Source of the DNA: Acidobacteriaceae bacterium
GTDB lineage: Bacteria; Acidobacteriota; Terriglobia; Terriglobales; Acidobacteriaceae
Direction: 5' to 3'
DNA length: 60,467 nt
Assembly (NCBI GenBank): GCA_025352065.1
Contig: JANXUC010000040.1
Location: 1-60,467, forward strand
A program made the position numbers and the translations under genes. Under the pieces are notes generated by a model that saw nothing but the letters and a program-made list of their open reading frames with translations, had not been told where the DNA came from and ran no database searches. Shown one piece after another: positions 36,027 to 44,771 of the stretch; within the stretch, counting starts at the first letter, position 1; each line of letters begins with the position of its first letter.

Positions 36027-36695
36027 TCAAGAAGCGCTTCGCACAGCGGCAAAGAAGACTTGCAGCTTGGCGCGATCAAGCTTGCCGCCTGTCCTTGCTC
36101 CCGAGCAAATATCCAGGCCGAAGGAACCAACTTCCTGCACAGCCGCTAGCGCGTTCGTAGCGTTCAAGCCTCCGGCCAAAAACATGGGCACTGAAATCCG
36201 TTCACGAATTTCGCGGCTCAGCGCCCAGTCATGTTTTCTGCCCGTTCCGCCCAACTCCTTAACCGGAAGCGATTGATTGCCGGAATCGAGCAAAATCGCA
36301 TCGACTCCTCGATCCACGGCGACAGCTTCCTCAATCGACTCCCGGCCTGTTACGTGGATCACCTGAATCAGGGAGACCCCAGGCAGGGCCCGCTTCAGCT
36401 CGCGATGAGTCCCCGGAGTAATCCGGTCGCAGATCTGAATGCAGTTCGTTCGACACCGACGCTGCTGATCGATGATGACCTGCGCGTCCTGCCTGGAGGT
36501 GAGCAGAAAAGTCGCGACAGGCGGTGGCACAGTAGCTGCAATCTCCGCAATGAGTTCGTCGCTGATCACGCCCGGCCCGCTGGGCATGTAGGAAACCAAG
36601 CCAATCGCCGATGCACCAAGTTCGACGGCGAGCGCAGCTTCTTCGATGCTGCTGATGCAGCAGACCTTGACTCTCGGAGCGCTTGTAATCTTCAT
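36027..36695 (-). CDS. Phosphoribosylanthranilate isomerase-like protein (TrpF fold)
   Basis: A 222-residue TIM-barrel protein of the TrpF family. TrpF normally begins K-(I/V)-C-G-I-T. Here it is VKVCCISSIEEAALAVELGA, so the catalytic Cys is kept but the next Gly is Cys. The likely acid Asp is in DAILLDSGNQ, and phosphate-binding ends are visible in LAGGLNATNALAAV and GLDICSGART. No tryptophan genes are nearby; it lies between the ALDH (22 bp away) and ribokinase in a sugar-phosphate operon. It may act on an aminated or phosphorylated (deoxy)ribose compound, or be a stray trpF. The catalytic residues argue that it is active. Confidence 0.8.
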   Translation of the reverse strand: MKITSAPRVKVCCISSIEEAALAVELGASAIGLVSYMPSGPGVISDELIAEIAATVPPPVATFLLTSRQDAQVIIDQQRRCRTNCIQICDRITPGTHRELKRALPGVSLIQVIHVTGRESIEEAVAVDRGVDAILLDSGNQSLPVKELGGTGRKHDWALSREIRERISVPMFLAGGLNATNALAAVQEVGSFGLDICSGARTGGKLDRAKLQVFFAAVRSAS

Positions 36696-36717
36696 GTTTC
36701 AAAAAGCAGGTACGACG

Positions 36718-39096
36718 TCACTCCCCGTAAGGCACCCAAATATTCTTAATCTGTGTAGCGTGTTCGAGGAACCAGCGGCCTTGTCCTTGCTTCGAATCAA
36801 ACCAATCGATGACGCGACCTTCATTGGTGAAAACCTGCTTCAAATTCCCTGCCGAACACAACTTCGCTGCAATCGCGTCCGCCTCACTAGAGAACGACCA
36901 GATCGCATCCACATCATCGTGCTCCGCCAAGGTCTTGAGCAGGGATGACGTTGGACCGCTCACGATATTGACCACTCCTCCCGGGACATCGCTGGTGTCA
37001 AAAAGCTGATAAACATCGCCAATAATCAGCGGATACGTTTCGGAAGGAACCGCAACGACCGTGTTTCCGCAAGCAATCGCAGGCAGAATGAGCGACATCA
37101 TTCCAAGCAGAGGCGCGTCGGCGGGACACACGATTCCAATCGTCCCCACCGGTTCATTCATGGCGATGGCAATGGTTCGAAATGGCGGATTATGCACCGC
37201 GCCATCGAACTTATCGGCCCACGCAGCGTAGAAGAATATTCGGTCAATACTCTGATCCACTTCTACGGCGGCATGTTTGGATCCGACCGCCGCCGCGAGC
37301 CGGTCAGCGATTTCTTCTCGACGCAGCGAAAAGTTTTCAGCCAGGTAGTAAAGAATTTGAGCGCGGCCGTGCGCGGTATTCTTTGACCAGCTTTCAGCTT
37401 TACGCGCAGCCTCAACGGCATTGCGGATGTCTTTGCGGTTCCCCACGGGTGCCTCGCCCAAGAGCTTGCCTGCCGGATCGCGCACTTCCACGCTGTACCC
37501 GGAATCCGGACGAGCCTGTTTACCGCCGATGTAGAGCTTCACAGTGCGGTCAATGCCGCCAACCGCTTCTGTGCCGTTCACCTGCTGATTTGTTGGTTTA
37601 ACTGGCGCAGACAACTTCGGTGCGTTCTTGAACCACGCTGGCTCCAGATATTCGCGCAAGCCTTCCCTGCCGCCTTCGCGTCCGTAACCACTTTCGCGAT
37701 AGCCGCCAAAACCGCAGGCAGCATCGAAGAGATTCGCACAATTTACCCACACCACGCCCGCTTTAATCTGCGCGGCCACGTGCAGCGCGACGTTCAAGCT
37801 TTCGCTCCAAACCCCAGCCGCCAGGCCATATGTTGTGTTGTTGGCAAGCTCAACAGCCTCCGATGGCGTGCGGAAAGTCATCGCGGCCAGCACCGGACCG
37901 AAAATCTCCTGCTGCGCCACAACGGAAGACGGATGCACATTGCTGAGCAGCGTCGGCGGATAGTAGAGGCCGCGCGACGGCATGGCAATTGGCGGCTGCC
38001 AGCAAGTCGCTCCAGCGGCAACACCTTCCGCTACCAGGCGTTGAATGCGTTTCAATTGCACCGGAGCAACAATCGCGCCGATGTCGATGGACTTATCCAG
38101 CGGCGGCCCCGCACGGAGCGTACTCATACGGTCGCGAATCTTCGCCAGCAAGACTTCGGCGACGCTCTCCTGCATGAGCAGGCGCGATCCAGCACAACAA
38201 ACTTGCCCCTGGTTAAACCAGATGCCATCGACCAGTCCTTCGACCGCAGCATCAAGATCGGCATCTTCAAAAACGATAAACGGAGACTTGCCCCCGAGCT
38301 CAAGGGATAGCCGCTTGTGGGTCGAGGCAGTCGCGGTACGAATCAGCCGCCCCACTTCGGTCGAACCTGTGAACGCAATTTTGTCGACGTCAGGATGCTT
38401 TACCAAAGCCTCGCCCGTGACGCCGTCTCCGGTTACGATGTTCACAACTCCCGGCGGCAGGCCGATTTCCTGGCAGATTTCCGCAAAAGCCAGCGCCGTC
38501 AGCGGTGTGAATTCTGCTGGCTTAAGAACGACAGTGTTCCCAGTCGCTAGAGCAGGCGCAATCTTCCACGCCAGCATCAACAGCGGGAAATTCCAGGGAA
38601 TGATTTGGCCGACAACGCCGCAAGCGCTGCAATCCGGAAACTCCGATTCCAGAAGCTGCGCCCATCCAGCATGGTGATAGAAATGGCGAGCAACCAGCGG
38701 AATATCAATATCCCGGCTCTCTCGAATCGACTTACCGTTGTCGATGGTCTCCAACACAGCAAGCCTTCGTGAATGCCGCTGAACGGCACGAGCGATCGCA
38801 TAAAGATAACGTGCCCTAGAATGACAGCTCAGAGCCCGCCATGCCGGGAAAGCCGCGCGGGCAGCCTTGACCGCGGCATCGACATCTCCCGCAGATCCCT
38901 GTGCAACGCTGGCAATCTTTTCGCCCGTAGATGGATCGGTCGAATCGAAATAGACGCCTTCCGTCGGAGCATGCCATGCCCCGCCAATGAAATGGCTGAA
39001 TCTTCGCTGGTGCCGATCCAGCCAAGCCAGAGCATCCTTCGGATCTTCCGGTGCCGGACTGTATTCCATTGCGGCGAATTTCTCAGCTATGCTCAT
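36718..39096 (-). CDS. Two-domain aldehyde dehydrogenase, ALDH16 type
   Basis: A 792-residue protein made of two ALDH modules. Domain 1 (about 1-495) is complete. It has IIPWNFPLLMLAWKIAPALA, a FTGSTEVG loop, the general base Glu266 in LELGGKSP and the nucleophile Cys300 in NQGQVCCAGSR. Domain 2 (about 505-792) keeps the cofactor-domain pattern (EPVGTIGIVCPADAPLLG, VPSETYPLI) but lacks the Cys and Glu motifs and is shorter. This architecture is that of ALDH16, in which the C-terminal domain is non-catalytic. It lies 39 bp after the deoxyribose-phosphate aldolase gene, so acetaldehyde from that reaction is the obvious candidate substrate. This is an inference from context. Confidence 0.9.
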   Translation of the reverse strand: MSIAEKFAAMEYSPAPEDPKDALAWLDRHQRRFSHFIGGAWHAPTEGVYFDSTDPSTGEKIASVAQGSAGDVDAAVKAARAAFPAWRALSCHSRARYLYAIARAVQRHSRRLAVLETIDNGKSIRESRDIDIPLVARHFYHHAGWAQLLESEFPDCSACGVVGQIIPWNFPLLMLAWKIAPALATGNTVVLKPAEFTPLTALAFAEICQEIGLPPGVVNIVTGDGVTGEALVKHPDVDKIAFTGSTEVGRLIRTATASTHKRLSLELGGKSPFIVFEDADLDAAVEGLVDGIWFNQGQVCCAGSRLLMQESVAEVLLAKIRDRMSTLRAGPPLDKSIDIGAIVAPVQLKRIQRLVAEGVAAGATCWQPPIAMPSRGLYYPPTLLSNVHPSSVVAQQEIFGPVLAAMTFRTPSEAVELANNTTYGLAAGVWSESLNVALHVAAQIKAGVVWVNCANLFDAACGFGGYRESGYGREGGREGLREYLEPAWFKNAPKLSAPVKPTNQQVNGTEAVGGIDRTVKLYIGGKQARPDSGYSVEVRDPAGKLLGEAPVGNRKDIRNAVEAARKAESWSKNTAHGRAQILYYLAENFSLRREEIADRLAAAVGSKHAAVEVDQSIDRIFFYAAWADKFDGAVHNPPFRTIAIAMNEPVGTIGIVCPADAPLLGMMSLILPAIACGNTVVAVPSETYPLIIGDVYQLFDTSDVPGGVVNIVSGPTSSLLKTLAEHDDVDAIWSFSSEADAIAAKLCSAGNLKQVFTNEGRVIDWFDSKQGQGRWFLEHATQIKNIWVPYGE

Positions 39097-39135
39097 GCGC
39101 TTCGATTCGATCCTTCCCTGTTCAAGCCTTCCTTG

Positions 39136-40188
39136 CTACGCCAGCGGATGCCGATAACCGGCTGAATATCTGCCCGTTACGTGGTGCTCCAGTTGCCGCT
39201 CAATATCGTTGAGCAACCCGCTGGCGCCAAATCGGAACAGATCTGCCTTCATCCACGGAGTTCCCAGTTCTTCCTTCATCAGCCCCAGCCAATCGATGGA
39301 CTGCTTGGCCGTGCGAATTCCGCCAGCAGGCTTGAAGCCAACAGCCATGCGGGTTTCCTGCGCATATTCGCGAATCGCCCGCGCCATCACCAGCCCCACC
39401 GGAAGCGTCGCATTTGTCGGTTCTTTCCCCGTCGAAGTCTTGATGAAATCCGCGCCCGCCATCATCGCCACAAAGCTGGCACGCGCCACATTCCGCAGCG
39501 TGAGTAAATCGCCCGTACCGAGAATCGCCTTCATGTGCGCTTTGCCGCAGGCTTGCTTGAAGGTCGCAACCTCGTTGTACAACTCCTGCCACTTCCCCTC
39601 AAACACGTATGCGCGAGTGATGACGATATCGATTTCGTCAGCTCCTGCTTCCACTGAGCGCCGAATTTCGGCAATGCGTTCTTCCATCGGAGAAAGCCCA
39701 GCCGGAAATCCCGTCGAAACCGCTGCCACCTTGATGCCGCTACCTTCGAGCGCGCGAGCCGCTGTCTCCACAAAGCGGTGATACACGCAAACTGCTGCGA
39801 CTTTGATTCCGAGACTTTCGATCTCAAGACGTCTTACAAGCTCTTGTTCGATGGGCTGGCGAGCCTTGGCGCAAAGCCGCCGCACGCGCTCGTCAGTGTC
39901 GTCGCCGGAGAGGGTCGTGAGATCCATGCAGGTAATGGCGCGGAGCAGCCATGCCGCCTGCCAATCTTTCTTCACCGAGCGTCGCGCTACGTGGGATTGC
40001 GCCCTCCGCTCGACTGCGCTGGTGTTTACCCGCACCCTTGCCACACGTTCGAGGTCCAGAGGTATGCCGCGATTTGCTACCAACGGGATGCCGCGAAGGT
40101 CCGCCACAGGATGGTCCCCATGCGCCAAAGGAGAGCCATTCTTAGAGTCGCCGGTCATGGCTGAACTGGTTATAGGCGGTCGCGACAT
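39136..40188 (-). CDS. deoC: Deoxyribose-phosphate aldolase, eukaryote-like long form
   Basis: A 350-residue enzyme from ATG 40188 (an ATG at 40158 is possible). It cleaves 2-deoxyribose 5-phosphate to glyceraldehyde 3-phosphate and acetaldehyde. The Schiff-base lysine is in DFIKTSTGKEPTNA (Lys250) and the second active lysine in VGFKPAGGIRTAK (Lys286). The text DLTTLSGDDT, the KEELGTPW.KADLFRFGAS segment and the DIERQLEHHVTGRY end resemble the animal-type DERA. They differ from the short bacterial form of about 220-260 residues. It heads the sugar operon and is divergent from the fourth nucleoside hydrolase, with 84 bp between. Confidence 0.95.
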   Translation of the reverse strand: MSRPPITSSAMTGDSKNGSPLAHGDHPVADLRGIPLVANRGIPLDLERVARVRVNTSAVERRAQSHVARRSVKKDWQAAWLLRAITCMDLTTLSGDDTDERVRRLCAKARQPIEQELVRRLEIESLGIKVAAVCVYHRFVETAARALEGSGIKVAAVSTGFPAGLSPMEERIAEIRRSVEAGADEIDIVITRAYVFEGKWQELYNEVATFKQACGKAHMKAILGTGDLLTLRNVARASFVAMMAGADFIKTSTGKEPTNATLPVGLVMARAIREYAQETRMAVGFKPAGGIRTAKQSIDWLGLMKEELGTPWMKADLFRFGASGLLNDIERQLEHHVTGRYSAGYRHPLA

Positions 40189-40272
40189 CGCTTTGAATTG
40201 TACGGCAAACAGCGTGGCCCGGACAGTTTGGCCTTGACACTGACTTCTTTTCAAGACTACTCTTCGTGGCGA

Positions 40273-41382
40273 ATGAAATTCAGGAGACAGACGATCCTGC
40301 CCTTACAAAGAAGCGCCCGCCCTCAGTCCTCGCTGACCCATTTCGTAGCCCTGCTAGCGTTTGCGCTGATCGTTCAAGCGACGTTGTTCGGTACCTCCGC
40401 CGCAGCCGCTGCGAAGAAGATTATCTTCGATACCGACCCTGGCAGTGATGATGCGATGGCGCTCATGCTGGCCCTCAACTCCCCCGAACTCGATGTGCGC
40501 GCCATCACCGTAGTTCCCGGAAATGTGACCGCGAGTCAGGGTTTAGAAAATGCCTTGAAGATGGTGTCTTTGGCACAGCGCTGCGATATTCCCGTTGCCG
40601 CAGGCGCCCAGCACCCGCTCTTCCAAAAGCTCATCACGGCTGAGTTTTGGCATGGCAAGAACGGCTTGGCCAACGTCGAACTGCCCGCTAGCAAATGCGA
40701 AGTGGACGCACGTTTCGGCCCTGATCTGATCATTCAACTGATTCACGCTTCGCCGCACGAAATCACGCTGGTGCCCGTCGGCCCGCTCACCAATATTGCG
40801 CTGGCTGTGCTCAAAGATCCTTCTATTGTTCCATTAGTGAAAGATGTCATCATAATGGGCGGATCCATCAAGGGCGGCAACGTAAACGCATCCGCTGAAG
40901 CGAATATATACAACGATCCAGAAGCCGCGCAGATCGTTTTCCAGGCTGGCTGGACCGTCACCATGGTGGGGCTGGATGTCGGCGACAAGACTCTGCTCAC
41001 CCACCAATATCTTGACGAACTGGGCAAAATGCATGGCCCGGTCAATGATTTCATCCACAGCGTCGCGGCCTACTTGATCGACCTTTCGGCTCAATTCAAC
41101 TCACCCGGAACTCCAATGTACGATCCGCTGGCAGTTGGAGTCGCGATTGACGCGACGTTGGTGAAGGCACCGGAAATGCATGTCGACGTTGAGACTCGCG
41201 GCGAGTTTACGCGCGGAGAGACCGTTGCCAACCGTCAAGGTTACGTCGAGCGCAACGTCCTGCGCGGCGACCGCTATGTCATCGAAGGTGCCGACAAAGT
41301 GGTTCCGAACGCCAAAGTCTGCACTGAAGTGGATGCGGCGCGCTTCCTGAAGCTTTTCGTTTCTAGAATTCAAGGAAAATAG
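40273..41382 (+). CDS. Exported nucleoside hydrolase, canonical motif (paralogue D)
   Basis: A 369-residue protein. ATG 40273 precedes a basic N-region and a hydrophobic signal (VALLAFALIVQATLFGTSAAA). The Ca2+ site IIFDTDPGSDDAMALMLALN is canonical. It also has ITVVPGNVTASQGLENALK, VPVGPLTNIALAVL, ANIYNDPEAAQIVF and MYDPLAVGVAIDA, with the fourth-ligand Asp; Tyr stands where many enzymes have His. It probably cleaves nucleosides outside the cytoplasm. It is followed 48 bp later by the GRP/ureide-permease-like carrier in the same direction, which may import a product. Confidence 0.92.
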   Translation: MKFRRQTILPLQRSARPQSSLTHFVALLAFALIVQATLFGTSAAAAAKKIIFDTDPGSDDAMALMLALNSPELDVRAITVVPGNVTASQGLENALKMVSLAQRCDIPVAAGAQHPLFQKLITAEFWHGKNGLANVELPASKCEVDARFGPDLIIQLIHASPHEITLVPVGPLTNIALAVLKDPSIVPLVKDVIIMGGSIKGGNVNASAEANIYNDPEAAQIVFQAGWTVTMVGLDVGDKTLLTHQYLDELGKMHGPVNDFIHSVAAYLIDLSAQFNSPGTPMYDPLAVGVAIDATLVKAPEMHVDVETRGEFTRGETVANRQGYVERNVLRGDRYVIEGADKVVPNAKVCTEVDAARFLKLFVSRIQGK

Positions 41383-41430
41383 ACCTTTCCCGGGAACGAA
41401 GACACAAGATCGGGACAACGAGGAAAACAA

Positions 41431-42408
41431 ATGTTTACGCCACACAGTCTGAATCTGGCGCTGATGATGATGATTACCAGCGCAGTTTGCTGGGGATCTT
41501 GGGCGAACACCTACAAAGGCGTGAAGAACTACCGCTTTGAGTTGTTTTATTGGGACTACGCCGTCGGCATTTTTCTGATCTCGCTGGTGCTGGCTCTTAC
41601 CATGGGTAGCAGCGGCCACGATTCTTCCAGCTTCCTGAACAACGTTAGTTCCGCGGACACTTCCAACATCATCTACGCCCTAATCGGAGGCGTGGTGTTT
41701 AACCTCGCCAACTTATTGTTAGTAGCGGCCATCGATATGGCTGGGCTCGCGGTGGCATTCCCTATCTCCATCGGGATCGCCTTGGTAGTCGGAGTGGTGC
41801 TGAACTACATACAGCAACCAAAAGGAAGCGCCTTGTTTCTCGCACTCGGCGTGTTGTGCGCGTTTGTTGCGGTCGTGCTGGACGGCAAAGCTTATGGGGC
41901 CATGGCGCAGGCCGGACGATCAGTCTCCAAGAAGAGCGTCATAACCTGCATCGTTTCTGGCGTCCTGATGGGCCTGTGGAGCCCGCTTATGACCCATGCC
42001 ACGACTCGCGGGAACTCGCTCGGACCCTACAGCGCCGCGGTTTTCCTGACGCTGGGAGCGCTGCTTTCCTGTTTCATCTGGAATATTTACTTCATGAAGA
42101 ACCCACTCGTCGGAGAGCCTGTGAACTTCAGCGGATTCTTCCGCGCCCCCGCCTCTGCACATATGTTGGGACTTCTGGGCGGAGTGATTTGGGGTACGGG
42201 TACCGTCTTCTATTCGGTGGCTGGAAGTTTCACCGGATTCGCAATTTCCTACGCTATCGGACAATCTGCGCCCATGGTCGCCGCGTTGTGGGGAATCTTC
42301 GCGTGGAAGGAATTTAAAGGAGCGGGCTCATCCGCGAAGATGTACCTGACTCTCATGTTCATTTTCTATGCACTGGCCATTGCGCTAGTCGCCCATGCCA
42401 ACGGCTAG
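41431..42408 (+). CDS. GRP/ureide-permease-like DMT transporter
   Basis: A 325-residue, about ten-helix inner-membrane protein of the drug/metabolite transporter superfamily. The N-terminal helix has MMITSAVCWGSWANTYKGV followed by FELFYWDYAVG. Two inverted halves are visible, with AFPISIGIALVVGVVLNYI in the first and AISYAIGQSAPMVAALWGIF in the second. The nearest recognisable groups are GRP sugar permeases (RbsU, RhaT-like) and plant ureide permeases that carry allantoin and uracil. Placed after an exported nucleoside hydrolase, it should import either ribose or a nucleobase. A GAGGAAAAC stretch just upstream can serve as the ribosome site. It is convergent with the NCS2 gene, 2 bp apart. 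Confidence 0.8.
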   Translation: MFTPHSLNLALMMMITSAVCWGSWANTYKGVKNYRFELFYWDYAVGIFLISLVLALTMGSSGHDSSSFLNNVSSADTSNIIYALIGGVVFNLANLLLVAAIDMAGLAVAFPISIGIALVVGVVLNYIQQPKGSALFLALGVLCAFVAVVLDGKAYGAMAQAGRSVSKKSVITCIVSGVLMGLWSPLMTHATTRGNSLGPYSAAVFLTLGALLSCFIWNIYFMKNPLVGEPVNFSGFFRAPASAHMLGLLGGVIWGTGTVFYSVAGSFTGFAISYAIGQSAPMVAALWGIFAWKEFKGAGSSAKMYLTLMFIFYALAIALVAHANG

Positions 42409-42410
42409 AG

Positions 42411-43733
42411 TTAACCGATCGCCAAATAGACATCGCGCAGAATAAACACAACCGTCAAGATCCAAATTACGACGCTGACATCGCGGAATTTTCCTGCAGC
42501 CACTTTCACCAGCGTGTAGGTAATTACGCCGAAACTCAGTCCGGTAGCGATGCTAAACGTCAACGGCATTGCGAGCACTGTGACGAACGCCGGGAATGCC
42601 TCGGAGAAATCCGGCCAGTCGATATGCGAGACGGATTGCATCATCAGTCCGCCTACCAGCACCAAGGCGGGAGCGGTAGCAAATCCCGGAATCGCAGCCG
42701 CTAGAGGCGAGAAGAACATTGCCAACAGGAACAGCCCCGCTACAAATACGCTACTCAGCCCTGTCCTTGCGCCCGCAGCGACTCCGGCCGCACTCTCAAT
42801 GTAGCTGGTCACGGTTGAAGTCCCAGTTAGAGACCCCACCAAAGTCCCGACGCCGTCCGCCATCAGCACTCGTCCAACCCGCGGAATCTTTCCGTCGATC
42901 ACGAATCCGGCTTGCGCGCAGACTCCCATCAATGTGCCAATGTTGTCGAACAGATCGACGAACAAGAACGCAAAGATAATTTCGAGCAGTCCCAAGTGCA
43001 TAGCGCCGCGCAAATCTAGCTGCAGCAGCGTCCCTGACGGGTGCGGCAGCGAAACCCAGGAACTCGGCGCATGCGCTACACCACGCAGCACTGCCACCAA
43101 CATTGTTCCGGCAATCCCGATGAGAATGCTCCCGTTGACCTTCCTCACCATCAGCACCAGCGTCAGGAGAATTCCGAAGCAAGCCACTTGGACTTCGCGA
43201 TCCGAAAAGTTCCCCAAACCGACAAACGTGGCGGGGTTCGCAACCACCAGCTTGGCATTCCGCAACCCGACGAACGCAATAAACATGCCGATCCCAGCAG
43301 CCGTTGAATGCTTCAGGCAATCCGGAATTCCATTCACGATCTGCTCGCGCACTTTCGTGACTGTGACGAGGATGAATAAAACTCCCGAGAAGAAAATCAC
43401 GCCCAGAGCCGTCTGCCAGGGGATGTGCATACCCAGACAAACTGAGTAGGTAAAATAGGCGTTCAACGACATGCCCGGCGCCAGAGCGATGGGATAGTTG
43501 GCATACAGCCCCATCACCAAAGTAGCGACGGCAGCGGACATGCACGTCGCGAACACAACACCCTCGGCGGGCATGCCAGTCTGTGACAAGATCTGAGGAT
43601 TTACTACGACGATGTAAGCCATCGTCATAAACGTGGTCAGGCCGCCAATGAATTCCTGGCGGATGGTGGTCTGGTTTTCCAGCAGGCTGAAGTATTGATC
43701 GAGGAATCCGTTGGAGGCGTTGGGTCCTGTCAT
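42411..43733 (-). CDS. NCS2-type nucleobase permease (AzgA/PbuG group)
   Basis: A 440-residue membrane protein with about 12-14 helices. AzgA-like signatures are EFIGGLTTFMTMAYIVVVNP near the start, MGLYANYPIALAPGMSLNAYF, and a half-repeat VDLFDNIGTLMGVCAQAG. A further one is GVGTLVGSLTGTSTVTSYIESAAGVAAGARTG (by position, about residues 298-330). This group carries adenine, guanine and hypoxanthine with protons. Here it would bring in the bases freed outside the cytoplasm. It is transcribed away from the molybdenum hydroxylase operon, with 199 bp between the two starts, which probably holds both promoters. Confidence 0.92.
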   Translation of the reverse strand: MTGPNASNGFLDQYFSLLENQTTIRQEFIGGLTTFMTMAYIVVVNPQILSQTGMPAEGVVFATCMSAAVATLVMGLYANYPIALAPGMSLNAYFTYSVCLGMHIPWQTALGVIFFSGVLFILVTVTKVREQIVNGIPDCLKHSTAAGIGMFIAFVGLRNAKLVVANPATFVGLGNFSDREVQVACFGILLTLVLMVRKVNGSILIGIAGTMLVAVLRGVAHAPSSWVSLPHPSGTLLQLDLRGAMHLGLLEIIFAFLFVDLFDNIGTLMGVCAQAGFVIDGKIPRVGRVLMADGVGTLVGSLTGTSTVTSYIESAAGVAAGARTGLSSVFVAGLFLLAMFFSPLAAAIPGFATAPALVLVGGLMMQSVSHIDWPDFSEAFPAFVTVLAMPLTFSIATGLSFGVITYTLVKVAAGKFRDVSVVIWILTVVFILRDVYLAIG

Positions 43734-43932
43734 GGGGAAAGTGTCACTTTAGCGGCGCACGCGCCAACAAGCAACAGAAAAACGCCTTGAACGCACCCGA
43801 CGACGCAAGCCCTTCGCCATGGCTGAGCTGGCACTTGAACCCCGCTGTACAAATGCAAGGCCTTGATATAAAACCGTTATTGGCAAGCCACGTCCGCTGA
43901 CTTTCCGTCCAGCAACGCAAGGAAATCAACCA

Positions 43933-44769
43933 TTGTACTTTCGGCCCAAGACGCTTCTCGAAGCTACTCAGACGCTTGCTGGGGAGCACGCCCAAATCTT
44001 GTCGGGCGGCACGGATTTCTTCCCTGCGCTGGGCGAGCGGTGCGTCCAAGGCGCTGTGCTGGATGTCTCGGGAATCTCGGAGCTAAAAGGAATCACTCGA
44101 GAAGAGAACCATCTTCGCATCGGAGGCCTCACGACCTGGAGCGAGATTGTCGCGGCTCCGCTGCCGCGCTGCTTGGACGCTTTGAAGCTAGCGGCGCGAG
44201 AAGTCGGCGGCGTCCAAATTCAAAATCGCGGCACGATTGCTGGAAATCTCTGTAATGCATCTCCGGCCGCCGATGGAGTACCGCCTCTATTGGCGCTGAA
44301 CGCGGAAGTAGAGTTGTCTTCTACACACGGAACACGCTTCCTGCAGTTGTCGGAATTTATTACAGGCAACCGAAAGACCCTGCGCCGCGCCAATGAGATT
44401 CTGAGCTGCGTTCGCGTGCCTCTCGGTCTCGAACATGCTGCCTCGACATTCCTGAAGCTCGGAGCCCGCCGCTATCTGGTCATCTCCATCGCAATGGTTG
44501 CGGTAGTTTTAAAGGCTGACGCTGCGGGGCATATTTCCGACGCGCGCGCCGCGGTCGGGTCGTGCTCCGGCAAAGCCCAAAGATTGATGGAATTGGAACA
44601 CGACTTGATCGGAGCACGCGCGCGGGCCGGAATCGGGTCCATCGCGCAAGAAAGACATCTTAGCCCCTTGTCTCCGATCAGCGACGTGCGAGCGACCGCC
44701 GACTACCGCCTCTCTGCAGCTCTAACCCTGCTCGCACGCGCTCTGGACAACTGCGCGGGGAGTTGTTGA
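43933..44769 (+). CDS. Molybdenum hydroxylase FAD subunit (xanthine/nicotinate dehydrogenase type)
   Basis: A 278-residue FAD_binding_5/CO_deh_flav_C protein, apparently from TTG 43933 (MYFRPKTLLEATQTL). The FAD site shows ILSGGTDFFPALGERC and IQNRGTIAGNLCNASPAADGVPPLLAL. The C-terminal domain follows (TFLKLGARRYLVISIAMVAVVL). It passes electrons from the Fe-S/Mo protein to NAD+ or another acceptor. First gene of a seven-kilobase plus-strand operon; its TGA is 2 bp before the next ATG. FAD subunits of purine and of N-heterocycle hydroxylases look alike, so it does not decide the substrate. Confidence 0.92.
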   Translation: MYFRPKTLLEATQTLAGEHAQILSGGTDFFPALGERCVQGAVLDVSGISELKGITREENHLRIGGLTTWSEIVAAPLPRCLDALKLAAREVGGVQIQNRGTIAGNLCNASPAADGVPPLLALNAEVELSSTHGTRFLQLSEFITGNRKTLRRANEILSCVRVPLGLEHAASTFLKLGARRYLVISIAMVAVVLKADAAGHISDARAAVGSCSGKAQRLMELEHDLIGARARAGIGSIAQERHLSPLSPISDVRATADYRLSAALTLLARALDNCAGSC

Positions 44770-44771
44770 CG

